NCBI GenBank assembly: GCA_002418205.1
Contig: DIDP01000076.1
Location: forward strand, 10,361-74,360
Length of the DNA stretch: 64,000 bases
From: Anaerolineales bacterium UBA5797
Lineage (GTDB): Bacteria; Chloroflexota; Anaerolineae; Anaerolineales; Villigracilaceae
Direction of reading: 5' to 3'
The position numbers and the translations under genes are program-made. This document shows, one piece after another, positions 49,376 through 56,757 of this stretch (position 1 is the first letter of the stretch; each line of letters begins with the position of its first letter). The notes under the pieces were generated by a model, which had not been told where the DNA came from, searched no databases, and saw only the letters and a program-made list of their open reading frames with translations.

Positions 49376-49444
49376 ATAAGCCATTTGGCGTATATCCCCA
49401 CCCGCCGTACTGCGCTGGAGATAACTTAATGGTCAGACTACTAT
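49376..49444 (+). promoter_or_regulatory. island promoter J: two dyads and -10 box
   Basis: Distal dyad ATAAGCCATTTGGCGTAT (49376-49393), proximal dyad CCCGCCGT/ACTGCGCTG, TACTAT at 49439-49444 (55 bases after the centre). It serves the PCYCGC/CuA/selenoprotein operon. Confidence 0.8.
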
Positions 49445-49472
49445 TGGGTCATCCGAACACGGAGGACCCAAT

Positions 49473-49919
49473 ATGTTTTCAAAGACCCGAAAGTTCCTTT
49501 TCCTTCTCGTTATTTTGGCGCTGACCGCTACTGCGGTTTCTGCCTGCTCCACTTCCAACCCTGATGACGCGCATCTTGCCATGATGCCGCTCGACCAAAT
49601 GCCAATGGAAGTTCAGTCCGCGCCTGTGGCAGTGCAGGAAGCCTACCAGTTCAATACCGCCAACCCAGACATCATGCAGGACATTCCCTGCTATTGCGGA
49701 TGCGGCGACATCGGTCACACTTCCAATTACGATTGCTACGTCTCGAACATCGATGACAAAAACAACATCACCTTCGACAACCATGCCCTCGGCTGTTCCA
49801 TCTGCGTGGACATCACCCAGGATGTGATGCGCATGTTGCGGGATGGCAAAAGTCCGCAGGATGCCAGGGTTTACATCGACGCAACGTATTCCAAGTACGG
49901 ACCCTCCAACATCCCCTAA
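49473..49919 (+). CDS. PCYCGC-motif lipoprotein
   Basis: The 148-residue protein has a signal peptide with lipobox (VSAC) and the PCYCGC domain: IPCYCGCGDIGHTSNYDCYV, then GCSICVDI. The six cysteines probably bind metal. Homologues occur in sporulating Firmicutes and Chloroflexota next to copper and cytochrome oxidase genes. GGAGG precedes the ATG. It is first in the electron-transfer operon 49473-53205. Confidence 0.85.
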   Translation: MFSKTRKFLFLLVILALTATAVSACSTSNPDDAHLAMMPLDQMPMEVQSAPVAVQEAYQFNTANPDIMQDIPCYCGCGDIGHTSNYDCYVSNIDDKNNITFDNHALGCSICVDITQDVMRMLRDGKSPQDARVYIDATYSKYGPSNIP

Positions 49920-49923
49920 TCTC

Positions 49924-50403
49924 ATGCGCCTTCATTTCTCTCTTCTCCTTCTCGTGATGGCTGGACTGGTGGTCGCGTTCGCGCCTCTGCCAGTTCCAGC
50001 CGTTGCGCCTCAGGAGCGGACCTTTGAGGTGGACGCGCGCCAATATGCCTATTCCCCCTCCGAACTGAAGGTCAACGCTGGCGACACCGTGACCATCAAA
50101 CTGGTCAGCACAGATGTTGTTCATGGGCTATATGTGGATGGTTACGACATTTCCGTCGAAGCTGACCCCGGACAAAGCGCCAGGTTAACCTTCGTTGCCG
50201 ACAAACCCGGTTCCTTCCGTTTCCGCTGTAACGTCACTTGCGGAGCCATGCATCCCTTCATGATCGGGAAAATAACCGTTGGCACAAACGATTGGCTTTA
50301 TCGCTCAATAGGGTTGGCGTCTCTTGCAGTCATTGGCTTCTTTCCTCTTTCGTCTTTCCTGAATCAAAGTAAGAAGAAAGATGAAAGAAATATTGCTTCC
50401 TAA
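49924..50403 (+). CDS. membrane-bound CuA-type cupredoxin
   Basis: The 159-residue protein has an N-terminal helix, a cupredoxin domain and a C-terminal helix. It carries a full CuA pattern: His67 and C102-x3-C106-x3-H110-x2-M113 (CNVTCGAMHPFM), as in cytochrome oxidase subunit II and NosZ. It would hold a dinuclear electron-transfer copper. The start is the ATG at 49924, 4 bases after the previous stop. Confidence 0.83.
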   Translation: MRLHFSLLLLVMAGLVVAFAPLPVPAVAPQERTFEVDARQYAYSPSELKVNAGDTVTIKLVSTDVVHGLYVDGYDISVEADPGQSARLTFVADKPGSFRFRCNVTCGAMHPFMIGKITVGTNDWLYRSIGLASLAVIGFFPLSSFLNQSKKKDERNIAS

Positions 50404-50404
50404 C

Positions 50405-51733
50405 ATGAACCGCATCGAACTTACCCGTATCCCTTTTATAAAGAACACTCTCAAAAGCCGTTACCCGCAATTGGCAGTCTTTATCGTCATGCTGGTCGGT
50501 TACATCTTTGCCATCCTTGCGGGACTCATCGGAACGCCTGTCGGCAGTCACAACTTCAGCATTGTCTTTGTTTGGATCGCGTGGTGGGCGATCCTCATTC
50601 TCGTCGCGGTCCCCTTCTTCGGACGCGGCTGGTGCGCGGTCTGTCCGATCCCGCTTCCAGGGGAATGGCTGCAACGCGGCGCGATCCTTGCCCCGCCAGA
50701 TAAACGACCGAAATGGTTGAATCTCCGTGTGCCAAAAATGTTCCGCAATATCTGGATGCAGAACATTTCGTTTCTCCTTCTGGCTCTCTTTAGCAGTGCC
50801 CTGCTCACTACCCCAAACATCACTGGCATTGTCCTGGCTGCCATGCTCTTTGTCGCAATCGGACTGAGCGCCATCTTCGAGCGCCGCGCCTTCTGCCGTT
50901 ATCTCTGTCCCGTGGGTGGATTCATCGGCTTGTATTCACAAACCGCGCCCATCGAACTACGCATCAAAGATAAACAAGTTTGCGTGAAGTGTGTGGGCAA
51001 GCCCTGCTACAACGGCTCGGACGCGGGCTACGGCTGTCCGTGGGATGTCTTCCCCGGCGGCATGACCAAGAACACCTATTGCGGACTTTGTATGGAATGT
51101 ATCCGCACCTGCCCGCACGACAATATCGCGGTCAACCTACGCCCTTTCTCTGCTGACCTTGCCAAACCGACAGCGCGACTCGACGAAGCCTTCAAAGCCT
51201 TCATTATGTTTGGCGCCGCCATGATCTACGCGGGCGTGTTGCTTGGTCCGTGGGGCACACTCAAAGACGCGGCATACAACGTCGGTACAGGCGCATGGTT
51301 CATGTATGCAGTAATTTTTCTTGCGATCATCTTTATCGTCCTGCCTGGGCTTTTCACTTTGGGGATTATGACAACCAAAGGCAGGCAATCTCTCAAACAA
51401 CGCTTCATGTCTCTTTCCACTGCTCTCATCCCACTGGGACTCATGTTCTGGGTTGCTTTCAGTCTATCCTTCGTTCTAACAAATGCTTCTTACATTCTCG
51501 CCGCATTGTCCGATCCGCTGGCGCTTGGCTGGAATTTGTTTGGCACCGCAAATGCCGCATGGCAGCCCATGCTCACCACGATCCTTGCGCCCGCGCAGAC
51601 ACTCGCTCTGGTCGTAGGATTGGTCTGGTCGGCGCGAACAGCCCAAAAGGTGAATGAAGCGGGGACGTCCACAATCCCTGTCATCGTCTACTGCTTCGTC
51701 GCCACATCCATCATGCTATGGTTATTGCTATGA
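50405..51733 (+). CDS. NosR/NapH-like membrane polyferredoxin
   Basis: The protein (442 residues) has about eight membrane helices and cysteine motifs CAVCPIPLPGEW, CRYLCPVGG, CVKCVGKPCYN..GYGCPWDVFP and CGLCMECIRTCPHD, enough for two or more 4Fe-4S clusters. The CxxxCP motifs near membrane helices are typical of NosR, NapH and RdxA/CcoG relatives. It probably moves electrons from the quinone pool across or along the membrane. I prefer ATG 50405, just after the previous stop; ATG 50381, overlapping it, is possible. Confidence 0.82.
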   Translation: MNRIELTRIPFIKNTLKSRYPQLAVFIVMLVGYIFAILAGLIGTPVGSHNFSIVFVWIAWWAILILVAVPFFGRGWCAVCPIPLPGEWLQRGAILAPPDKRPKWLNLRVPKMFRNIWMQNISFLLLALFSSALLTTPNITGIVLAAMLFVAIGLSAIFERRAFCRYLCPVGGFIGLYSQTAPIELRIKDKQVCVKCVGKPCYNGSDAGYGCPWDVFPGGMTKNTYCGLCMECIRTCPHDNIAVNLRPFSADLAKPTARLDEAFKAFIMFGAAMIYAGVLLGPWGTLKDAAYNVGTGAWFMYAVIFLAIIFIVLPGLFTLGIMTTKGRQSLKQRFMSLSTALIPLGLMFWVAFSLSFVLTNASYILAALSDPLALGWNLFGTANAAWQPMLTTILAPAQTLALVVGLVWSARTAQKVNEAGTSTIPVIVYCFVATSIMLWLLL

Positions 51734-52725
51734 AACGTCCCGAACTCATCTCACGCATCCTGATTATCACAGGGATACTCCTTGCCGTTGGTGCTCCATT
51801 GTTTCTTTGGGCGCGCACGCCTTTGATCCACGCCCGCATGGCGGAGGATGGCGGCTGGAACCCCGATGTGATTCAAGCAGAAACGGGCAAGCCCCTTCAT
51901 TTGAAACTCACCTCCGATGATGTTGTGCATGGCTTTGCAGTCGGTCAGATGGACATGCAAAGTGTGGACATCCTCCCCGGCAAAGTCACCGAGATCACGT
52001 TGACCTTCGACAAGCCTGGGATCTATACCTTCTTCTGCACCCGTTGGTGTGGACTCAATCACTGGCGCATGCGCGGCACGATAGAAGTAACAGGCGGTTC
52101 GGATATCATCACCGCAGGGGGCTCATCCGAGCCTGCTTCTGTTCCCCTCTACGTTTCTCTCGACCTGGACATTGACGCTCCGCACGACTCGCCTGTTATT
52201 CCAAATGAAAAGCCATCAGCAATGAATGGTCAATTACTTGGAGCTAATTTACCAATCGACCAATCACTCGATTACTATCTTTCTCACTCCCCCTACCAGG
52301 TCTTCACCGACTTATCGGACACATCCTTAACCGAATCCCAAAAGTGGGATGCAGTTGCCTATCTTTGGCAATCCAATACCACACCTGAATCGCTTGCCAA
52401 CGGAAAAGAACTCTACGCCCAAAACTGTGCGGCGTGTCACGGCGAAAACGGCGCGGGCGACGGCGTCTTTGCCGACGACCTTGCCGAAGCGGGCGAAGCC
52501 TCCATGCAAACAATGGAAGGCGCAACGGATATGGTCATGCAAACCCCTGTTGATTTCACCGATCCAAGTCGAATACTTGGCGCGAGCCCAGCATTATTGC
52601 AAGGGAAAATCTTGCGCGGTGGCATGGGAACAGGCATGCCCATGTGGGGCGTAATTTTTACTGAAGAACAAATCTGGGACCTGATTGCGTACATCTATTC
52701 GTTCCAGTTTGAATATCAAAAGTAA
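51730..52725 (+). CDS. CuA cupredoxin fused to cytochrome c
   Basis: The 331-residue protein has an N-terminal anchor, a CuA domain (His67, C103-x3-C107-x3-H111-x2-M114 in CTRWCGLNHWRM), a linker and a cytochrome c domain with CAACH at 233-237 and a Met-rich end (GGMGTGMPMWG). This is the layout of caa3-type oxidase subunit II, yet no oxidase subunit I is present. The ATG at 51730 overlaps the preceding stop (ATGA); ATG 51718 is an alternative. Confidence 0.85.
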   Translation: MKRPELISRILIITGILLAVGAPLFLWARTPLIHARMAEDGGWNPDVIQAETGKPLHLKLTSDDVVHGFAVGQMDMQSVDILPGKVTEITLTFDKPGIYTFFCTRWCGLNHWRMRGTIEVTGGSDIITAGGSSEPASVPLYVSLDLDIDAPHDSPVIPNEKPSAMNGQLLGANLPIDQSLDYYLSHSPYQVFTDLSDTSLTESQKWDAVAYLWQSNTTPESLANGKELYAQNCAACHGENGAGDGVFADDLAEAGEASMQTMEGATDMVMQTPVDFTDPSRILGASPALLQGKILRGGMGTGMPMWGVIFTEEQIWDLIAYIYSFQFEYQK

Positions 52726-52734
52726 GGAGGCTCA

Positions 52735-53205
52735 ATGAGCAAAAAAAATAAGAAGTATCAAAAGCAGAGAAAGAAGAATTTCCCCTGGTTGTTTGTCGCA
52801 CTCGGTGGGATTCTTCTGGCAGCGGCGGCGTTTTTCTTTGCCAACCAAGGCGGTGGCAATGGAGGAGGGACGCCATCCATTGCGGTGGATCAGCAACTGA
52901 TCGATTACGGCGATGTGAAGTTCAACGTCGAGAAGACTTTCGCCATCAAAGTCACCAATACGGGTGATGGCACACTGCGTTTCAAGGAAGACCCATATGT
53001 TGAAGTCGTGGAGGGGTGCTGACCTCCTCAACTGACCATCGGTTCGATGGTACTTAAACCTGGCGAAAGCACGATCATCGAGTCTAGCGTGTTTATGATG
53101 CACGCAGGCATGGACGGTCCGCATAACTTTGCGGTTCATCTTAAGACGAATGACCCTGAAAATCCAGATATGATCGTGAACGTATTGTCTAATTGGATTC
53201 CATAA
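52735..53205 (+). CDS. candidate selenoprotein, DUF1573-like, Sec at residue 96
   Basis: The frame from ATG 52735 (GGAGG upstream) runs 95 codons to TGA at 53020-53022, then stays open for 60 more codons to TAA at 53203-53205. Read through, it gives a 156-residue protein: basic N-terminus, one membrane anchor, a DUF1573-like beta domain (IDYGDVKFNVEKTFAIKVTN) and EGC-U-PPQLTIGSMVLKPGES, later HAGMDGPHNF and LKTNDPENP. I recall homologues with two cysteines (GCCPP) here. The part after TGA carries the domain's second half and would be pointless as untranslated sequence. A hairpin at SECIS distance follows the TGA. If TGA is a real stop, this is a pseudogene with a truncated domain. Confidence 0.75.
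53020..53055 (+). promoter_or_regulatory. bacterial SECIS-like hairpin after the in-frame TGA
   Basis: ACCATC (53035-53040) pairs with GATGGT (53046-53051) with loop GGTTC; a G-C pair may shorten the loop to GTT. The loop begins 18 bases after the TGA. Bacterial SECIS elements need a stem-loop about 16-37 bases after UGA with a G among the first loop bases, and this fits. Confidence 0.6.
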
Positions 53206-53219
53206 AATCCACAAGAGTC

Positions 53220-53257
53220 AAAATAGCGGCGAGATTGCACAATCCTGCCGCTATTTT
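53220..53257 (+). terminator. bidirectional terminator between convergent genes
   Basis: AAAATAGCGGC pairs with GCCGCTATTTT. It ends both the selenoprotein operon and the minus-strand kinase gene, whose stop codon lies inside the right arm. Confidence 0.85.
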
Positions 53258-54384
53258 GATTTTGCGATGGGTATTGTGAAGTTGAATACGCTTCCCAGCT
53301 CTTCACCTGCCGACTCTACCCAGATACGTCCGCCGTGCGCTTCGATGAGGGCGCGCGCGATCGTCAAGCCGATGCCGCTTCCACCACCTGTCTGACGTGA
53401 ACGGGATTTGTCCACGCGATAGAAGCGGTCGAAGATGTGCGAAAGATGTTCGGGCGGTATTCCAATCCCCGTGTCACGAACGGAAAATTGGATCGCATTA
53501 CTGATCCTCTTTGCGGAAATGGTGACTCTACCACCGTCTGGCGTGTATTGCAAAGCATTGCCTGTTAGGTTGGTCAACACTTGCACGGCGCGATCTTCAT
53601 CAGCCAGAACATGTGGAAGGTCAGGAGACAGTTCAAAGTCGAGTGTGATGCGTTTTGATTCCGCGTGAGGGAAAAGGCGCTTGGTCACCGTTCGTACCAG
53701 CGTGGAAGCATCCAATGGGCGAATATCCAGTTGATAGGCGCGGGCTTCAACGCGGCTGAGTTCCTGCAGATCGTTTACGAGGTGATTAAGCCGCTCTGCT
53801 TCTGCATGGACCTGTTGATAGGTCTCGTCTGTCGCGGGCAGGACACCGTCCATCAATCCTTCCATCGAACCTTTGATGGCGGTGAGCGGCGTGCGCAATT
53901 CGTGGCTGACATCACCGATCAGTTGGCGACGCATGGTTTCAACCTCATTTAGCTTTTCAGCCATCTGATTGAAATATACTGCAAGTTGTGCGAGTTCGTC
54001 ATTGCCATTGACTTGCACGCGCTCGTCATATTGCCCGTCGGCAATTCGTTGTGTGGCAAGCGACATGGCATGGACGGGAGCGATCACACTGCGACTGAAG
54101 AATAAGCTGAGAATGGATGCGGCGAGCATGGCTGCCAGCGTTGCATACGTCAGGGCTTCGTTGAAACTGGCGCGGAAATCCACATACAGTTGTCCCATCG
54201 AATTGTTCATACCCATCCCCATTCCCATGCCGCCATCCATCATTCCATTCATGTGGCGGTTAAAGGATGTTGGCAGGATGAATTGACTAGCGATCACCAA
54301 TACCAACACCCCGACCACGATAATTACAAGATAGGACAGTAACAGCCTTGCGCCCAAGCGACGTCGGAAATAATCAATCATCAT
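53251..54384 (-). CDS. sensor histidine kinase with Met-rich sensor loop
   Basis: The 377-residue kinase has two membrane helices enclosing a short outside loop with HMNGMMDGGMGMGMGMNNS, then HAMP (SRSVIAPVHAMSLATQRIADG), HisKA (GDVSHELRTPLTAIKG) and HATPase (DTGIGIPPEHLSHIFDRFYR) domains. Met-rich loops bind Cu(I) or Ag(I), so a metal sensor of CusS/PcoS type is likely. It follows its OmpR-type regulator by 7 bases in the minus-strand unit. Confidence 0.88.
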   Translation of the reverse strand: MMIDYFRRRLGARLLLSYLVIIVVGVLVLVIASQFILPTSFNRHMNGMMDGGMGMGMGMNNSMGQLYVDFRASFNEALTYATLAAMLAASILSLFFSRSVIAPVHAMSLATQRIADGQYDERVQVNGNDELAQLAVYFNQMAEKLNEVETMRRQLIGDVSHELRTPLTAIKGSMEGLMDGVLPATDETYQQVHAEAERLNHLVNDLQELSRVEARAYQLDIRPLDASTLVRTVTKRLFPHAESKRITLDFELSPDLPHVLADEDRAVQVLTNLTGNALQYTPDGGRVTISAKRISNAIQFSVRDTGIGIPPEHLSHIFDRFYRVDKSRSRQTGGGSGIGLTIARALIEAHGGRIWVESAGEELGSVFNFTIPIAKSK

Positions 54385-54391
54385 TCCTCAC

Positions 54392-55075
54392 TTACAACGG
54401 TTCATCTTCAAATCTATAACCGACGCCGCGCACCGTCGCGATTAAATCTTCATGTCCCAACTTCTGACGGACATGTCCGAGATGCACATCCACGACGCGC
54501 ATTTCGCCAAAGTATTCGCCGCCCCATACTTTCTCCAGCAACTGCTCGCGTGTGAGTACCCTGCCGCGGTTTTCAGCCAGCGTTTTCAACAAATCGAATT
54601 CAATGGCGGTCAATTCAATCTCTTGATCATCGACCTTAACGATGCGTGCGCCAACATCCATATGTAAATGACGAAAGGACAGCACGCTCGTTTCGAACCC
54701 TGAACCTGATCCCGTTTGAATGCGCATGATCGCGGCTTTGACTCGTGCCACCAATTCGCGCGGGCTGAAAGGTTTGGTCACATAATCGTCTGCGCCAACG
54801 GAAAGACCAACAACCTTGTCGGTCTCTTCGGTTTTCGCGGTCAACAGAATTACATACACTTCTGATTCGCGGCGCAAGCGTGAGAGCAGTTCAATTCCAT
54901 CCATGCCAGGAAGCATGATATCCAGGATGATGAGTTCGGGCTTGAAAGCACGGGCAGACTTAAGACCCGACGGACCATCCGTCGCTGTGTAAATCTCATA
55001 GCCTTCGGGCTTGAGATAGGCGGTAACAAGATTGACGATGGAAGGCTCGTCGTCGATGACCAGGATTTTTGTCAT
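54392..55075 (-). CDS. OmpR/PhoB-type response regulator
   Basis: The 227-residue protein has a receiver domain (Asp52 in LIILDIMLPG, KPFSPRELVARV) and an OmpR-type winged helix (LTAIEFDLLKTLAENRGRVLTREQLLEKVWG, VHLGHVRQKLG). With the Met-rich kinase it forms a probable copper-sensing system. The Met-rich PepSY-like protein upstream on the same strand is a likely target. Confidence 0.9.
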   Translation of the reverse strand: MTKILVIDDEPSIVNLVTAYLKPEGYEIYTATDGPSGLKSARAFKPELIILDIMLPGMDGIELLSRLRRESEVYVILLTAKTEETDKVVGLSVGADDYVTKPFSPRELVARVKAAIMRIQTGSGSGFETSVLSFRHLHMDVGARIVKVDDQEIELTAIEFDLLKTLAENRGRVLTREQLLEKVWGGEYFGEMRVVDVHLGHVRQKLGHEDLIATVRGVGYRFEDEPL

Positions 55076-55143
55076 GTGCTACTCTTATAGTTGGATAATT
55101 GGTTGAGGAGTTTGCCAGTATTGTAACTTCACCTGCATAAATT

Positions 55144-55177
55144 AAGATGCGCCGAATGGCTTATCTCGGCGCATCTT
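55144..55177 (-). terminator. terminator of the Met-rich PepSY-like gene
   Basis: A perfect 12-bp stem (AAGATGCGCCGA with TCGGCGCATCTT), followed on the minus strand by AATTTAT, lies 19 bases after the stop codon. Confidence 0.7.
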
Positions 55178-55195
55178 ATAGTTTGAGTCCGAGTC

Positions 55196-56035
55196 TTACT
55201 CGGTTTCCTCGATGAAGGTCCCATGCCAGGTGTGCAGGAAGATTTGTCCACTGTAGCCATTGACACTCAACATGCCAATGATCTTGCCATCCTTCTCGAA
55301 ATCAAGAGTGTAATAACCATAGAACTGTGCAGGATCAGTCGCGGCGGTTGCACCCGCATAATTTGTATCAAGATATTGCTGGGCGTATTGAACAGCCTGT
55401 TCGGGAGTGACTGTCAGTTCAGCAGTGACATCTAGTGGGGTGGCGCTGTTCCAACCATTCATCATTCCATTATTGCCGCCCATCATGCCCATCATTCCAC
55501 CGTTGACGCCCATCATGTATTGGTGATTGAGTCCGCTGTATTTCAGGTTCCACATCATGTTTGGACCATGCTCAGGGTAGACAATCTGCGAAGTGGGGTC
55601 TACAAGCAACTCGAAGGCGCCGATCCCCGTGCTGATTTCCTTGACGATCACATAGCCGTTGTTATCGAAGATCATGATCTCGGCAACCTCCAGATCGGAA
55701 TTATCCAGATTCGCCATATATTTCTCAGCGGCGGCTTTCGTCTGGTCAATGGTGAGAGGAGTAACGTTGGTGGGATTGTAGCCGTATCCGCCCATCATGT
55801 TGGGTCCCATTCCAGTACTGCCATTCATCATTCCACCGTTGCCACCCATCATATTGGGTCCGCCACCATTCATCATGGAAGGTCCGTAGGCATTGTTATT
55901 GTTCCAACCGTAACCGCTCATCATGGACGGTCCAAAGGCGTTCGCGCGGGCATACATGCTCCCCGCGAAGAAGACGACTGCAGCCAGCGCAATGACTGCA
56001 ATAACGGTCAGGGTCATACTTAAAGTTTTGTTCAT
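55196..56035 (-). CDS. Met/Asn/Gly-rich exported protein with PepSY-like domains
   Basis: The protein (279 residues from ATG 56035, with GGAG upstream) has a signal anchor, two Met-rich stretches (SMMNGGGPNMMGGNGGMMNG and MMGVNGGMMGMMGGNNGMMN) and two alpha-beta parts (IDQTKAAAEKYMANLDNSDL, VTPEQAVQYAQQYLDTNYAG) of PepSY type. It looks like a Cu(I)-binding periplasmic or surface protein. It belongs functionally with the Met-rich kinase next to it. Confidence 0.78.
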   Translation of the reverse strand: MNKTLSMTLTVIAVIALAAVVFFAGSMYARANAFGPSMMSGYGWNNNNAYGPSMMNGGGPNMMGGNGGMMNGSTGMGPNMMGGYGYNPTNVTPLTIDQTKAAAEKYMANLDNSDLEVAEIMIFDNNGYVIVKEISTGIGAFELLVDPTSQIVYPEHGPNMMWNLKYSGLNHQYMMGVNGGMMGMMGGNNGMMNGWNSATPLDVTAELTVTPEQAVQYAQQYLDTNYAGATAATDPAQFYGYYTLDFEKDGKIIGMLSVNGYSGQIFLHTWHGTFIEETE

Positions 56036-56185
56036 GGATAATCTCCTATTTTGATGTTTCACACGGTTGTGTGTTGTTTTATGACACCAGTATAGGATTG
56101 GTGGTTGAAAAGGGTGTAAAGCGACTATAAAGATATGGTAAAGGTTATTCGAGCGGTCGGCAGGAAGCTAACCCAGGTGCAGTAA

Positions 56186-56734
56186 CTAGGGCAACGCATA
56201 CACCCATAAACGATCCATATGTAGTACATCCCGTCCAGTCAGCCCCTTCCATGCAAGTGGTAATTCCAGATCAAAAAGAAAACCGCCATTCAACACAGAT
56301 ACTTCCTTCACCGCGACGTTGCGCGGAAGGGTCAATAATGGATTTCCATCGGCAAATTTGGTTATCCGACTATGATTCTTATACGCCAGCCTGCGTATTG
56401 CATCAGGAGATAATGGTGTCAGGATAATATTTTTTCCTGATTCGGAATAGGTGCATACCATCACTGCAGGACTTTCAAAGACTTCAACTAACTGAAAATC
56501 TCCTTCAAGGTTACATGTTTTTGAAATCACATTTTTGAACCAGCCCAACGGATGTTCAACCTTGACATCACGCGCCAATTTCTCTCTCTTGATCTGCAAA
56601 TCATTTACAGCCCATAAAAAGACCTGTTCGCGCAAGTTGTCTAATGCCCGTCTTTGGCGTTCGTTTCCCATACTGATCAATGCGCCAAAGAAGATCACGG
56701 CGGATGCCACCACAATAGCAAGAAGTATTTCCAT
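56186..56734 (-). CDS. membrane-anchored protein of unknown function
   Basis: The 182-residue protein has one N-terminal helix and a soluble alpha-beta part (GNERQRRALDNLREQVFLWA, FELPLAW-like end). It is the last gene of the secretion-like operon, 23 bp after the large surface protein, with a good ribosome binding site (AAAAGGAAAAGG). No family recognised. Confidence 0.7.
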   Translation of the reverse strand: MEILLAIVVASAVIFFGALISMGNERQRRALDNLREQVFLWAVNDLQIKREKLARDVKVEHPLGWFKNVISKTCNLEGDFQLVEVFESPAVMVCTYSESGKNIILTPLSPDAIRRLAYKNHSRITKFADGNPLLTLPRNVAVKEVSVLNGGFLFDLELPLAWKGLTGRDVLHMDRLWVYALP

Positions 56735-56757
56735 TTTTCTTTTCCTTTTCCTTTTCG

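Noticed and set aside
49473..53205. Nitrous oxide reductase (nos) cluster
   Set aside because: There is a NosR/NapH-like ferredoxin and CuA domains, but no NosZ catalytic subunit, NosD or NosFY in the window.
55144..55177. ATAAGCCAT sequence near 55.16 kb as an island operator
   Set aside because: It is the loop of a 12-bp terminator hairpin, has no partner half, and no -10 box follows at the fixed distance.
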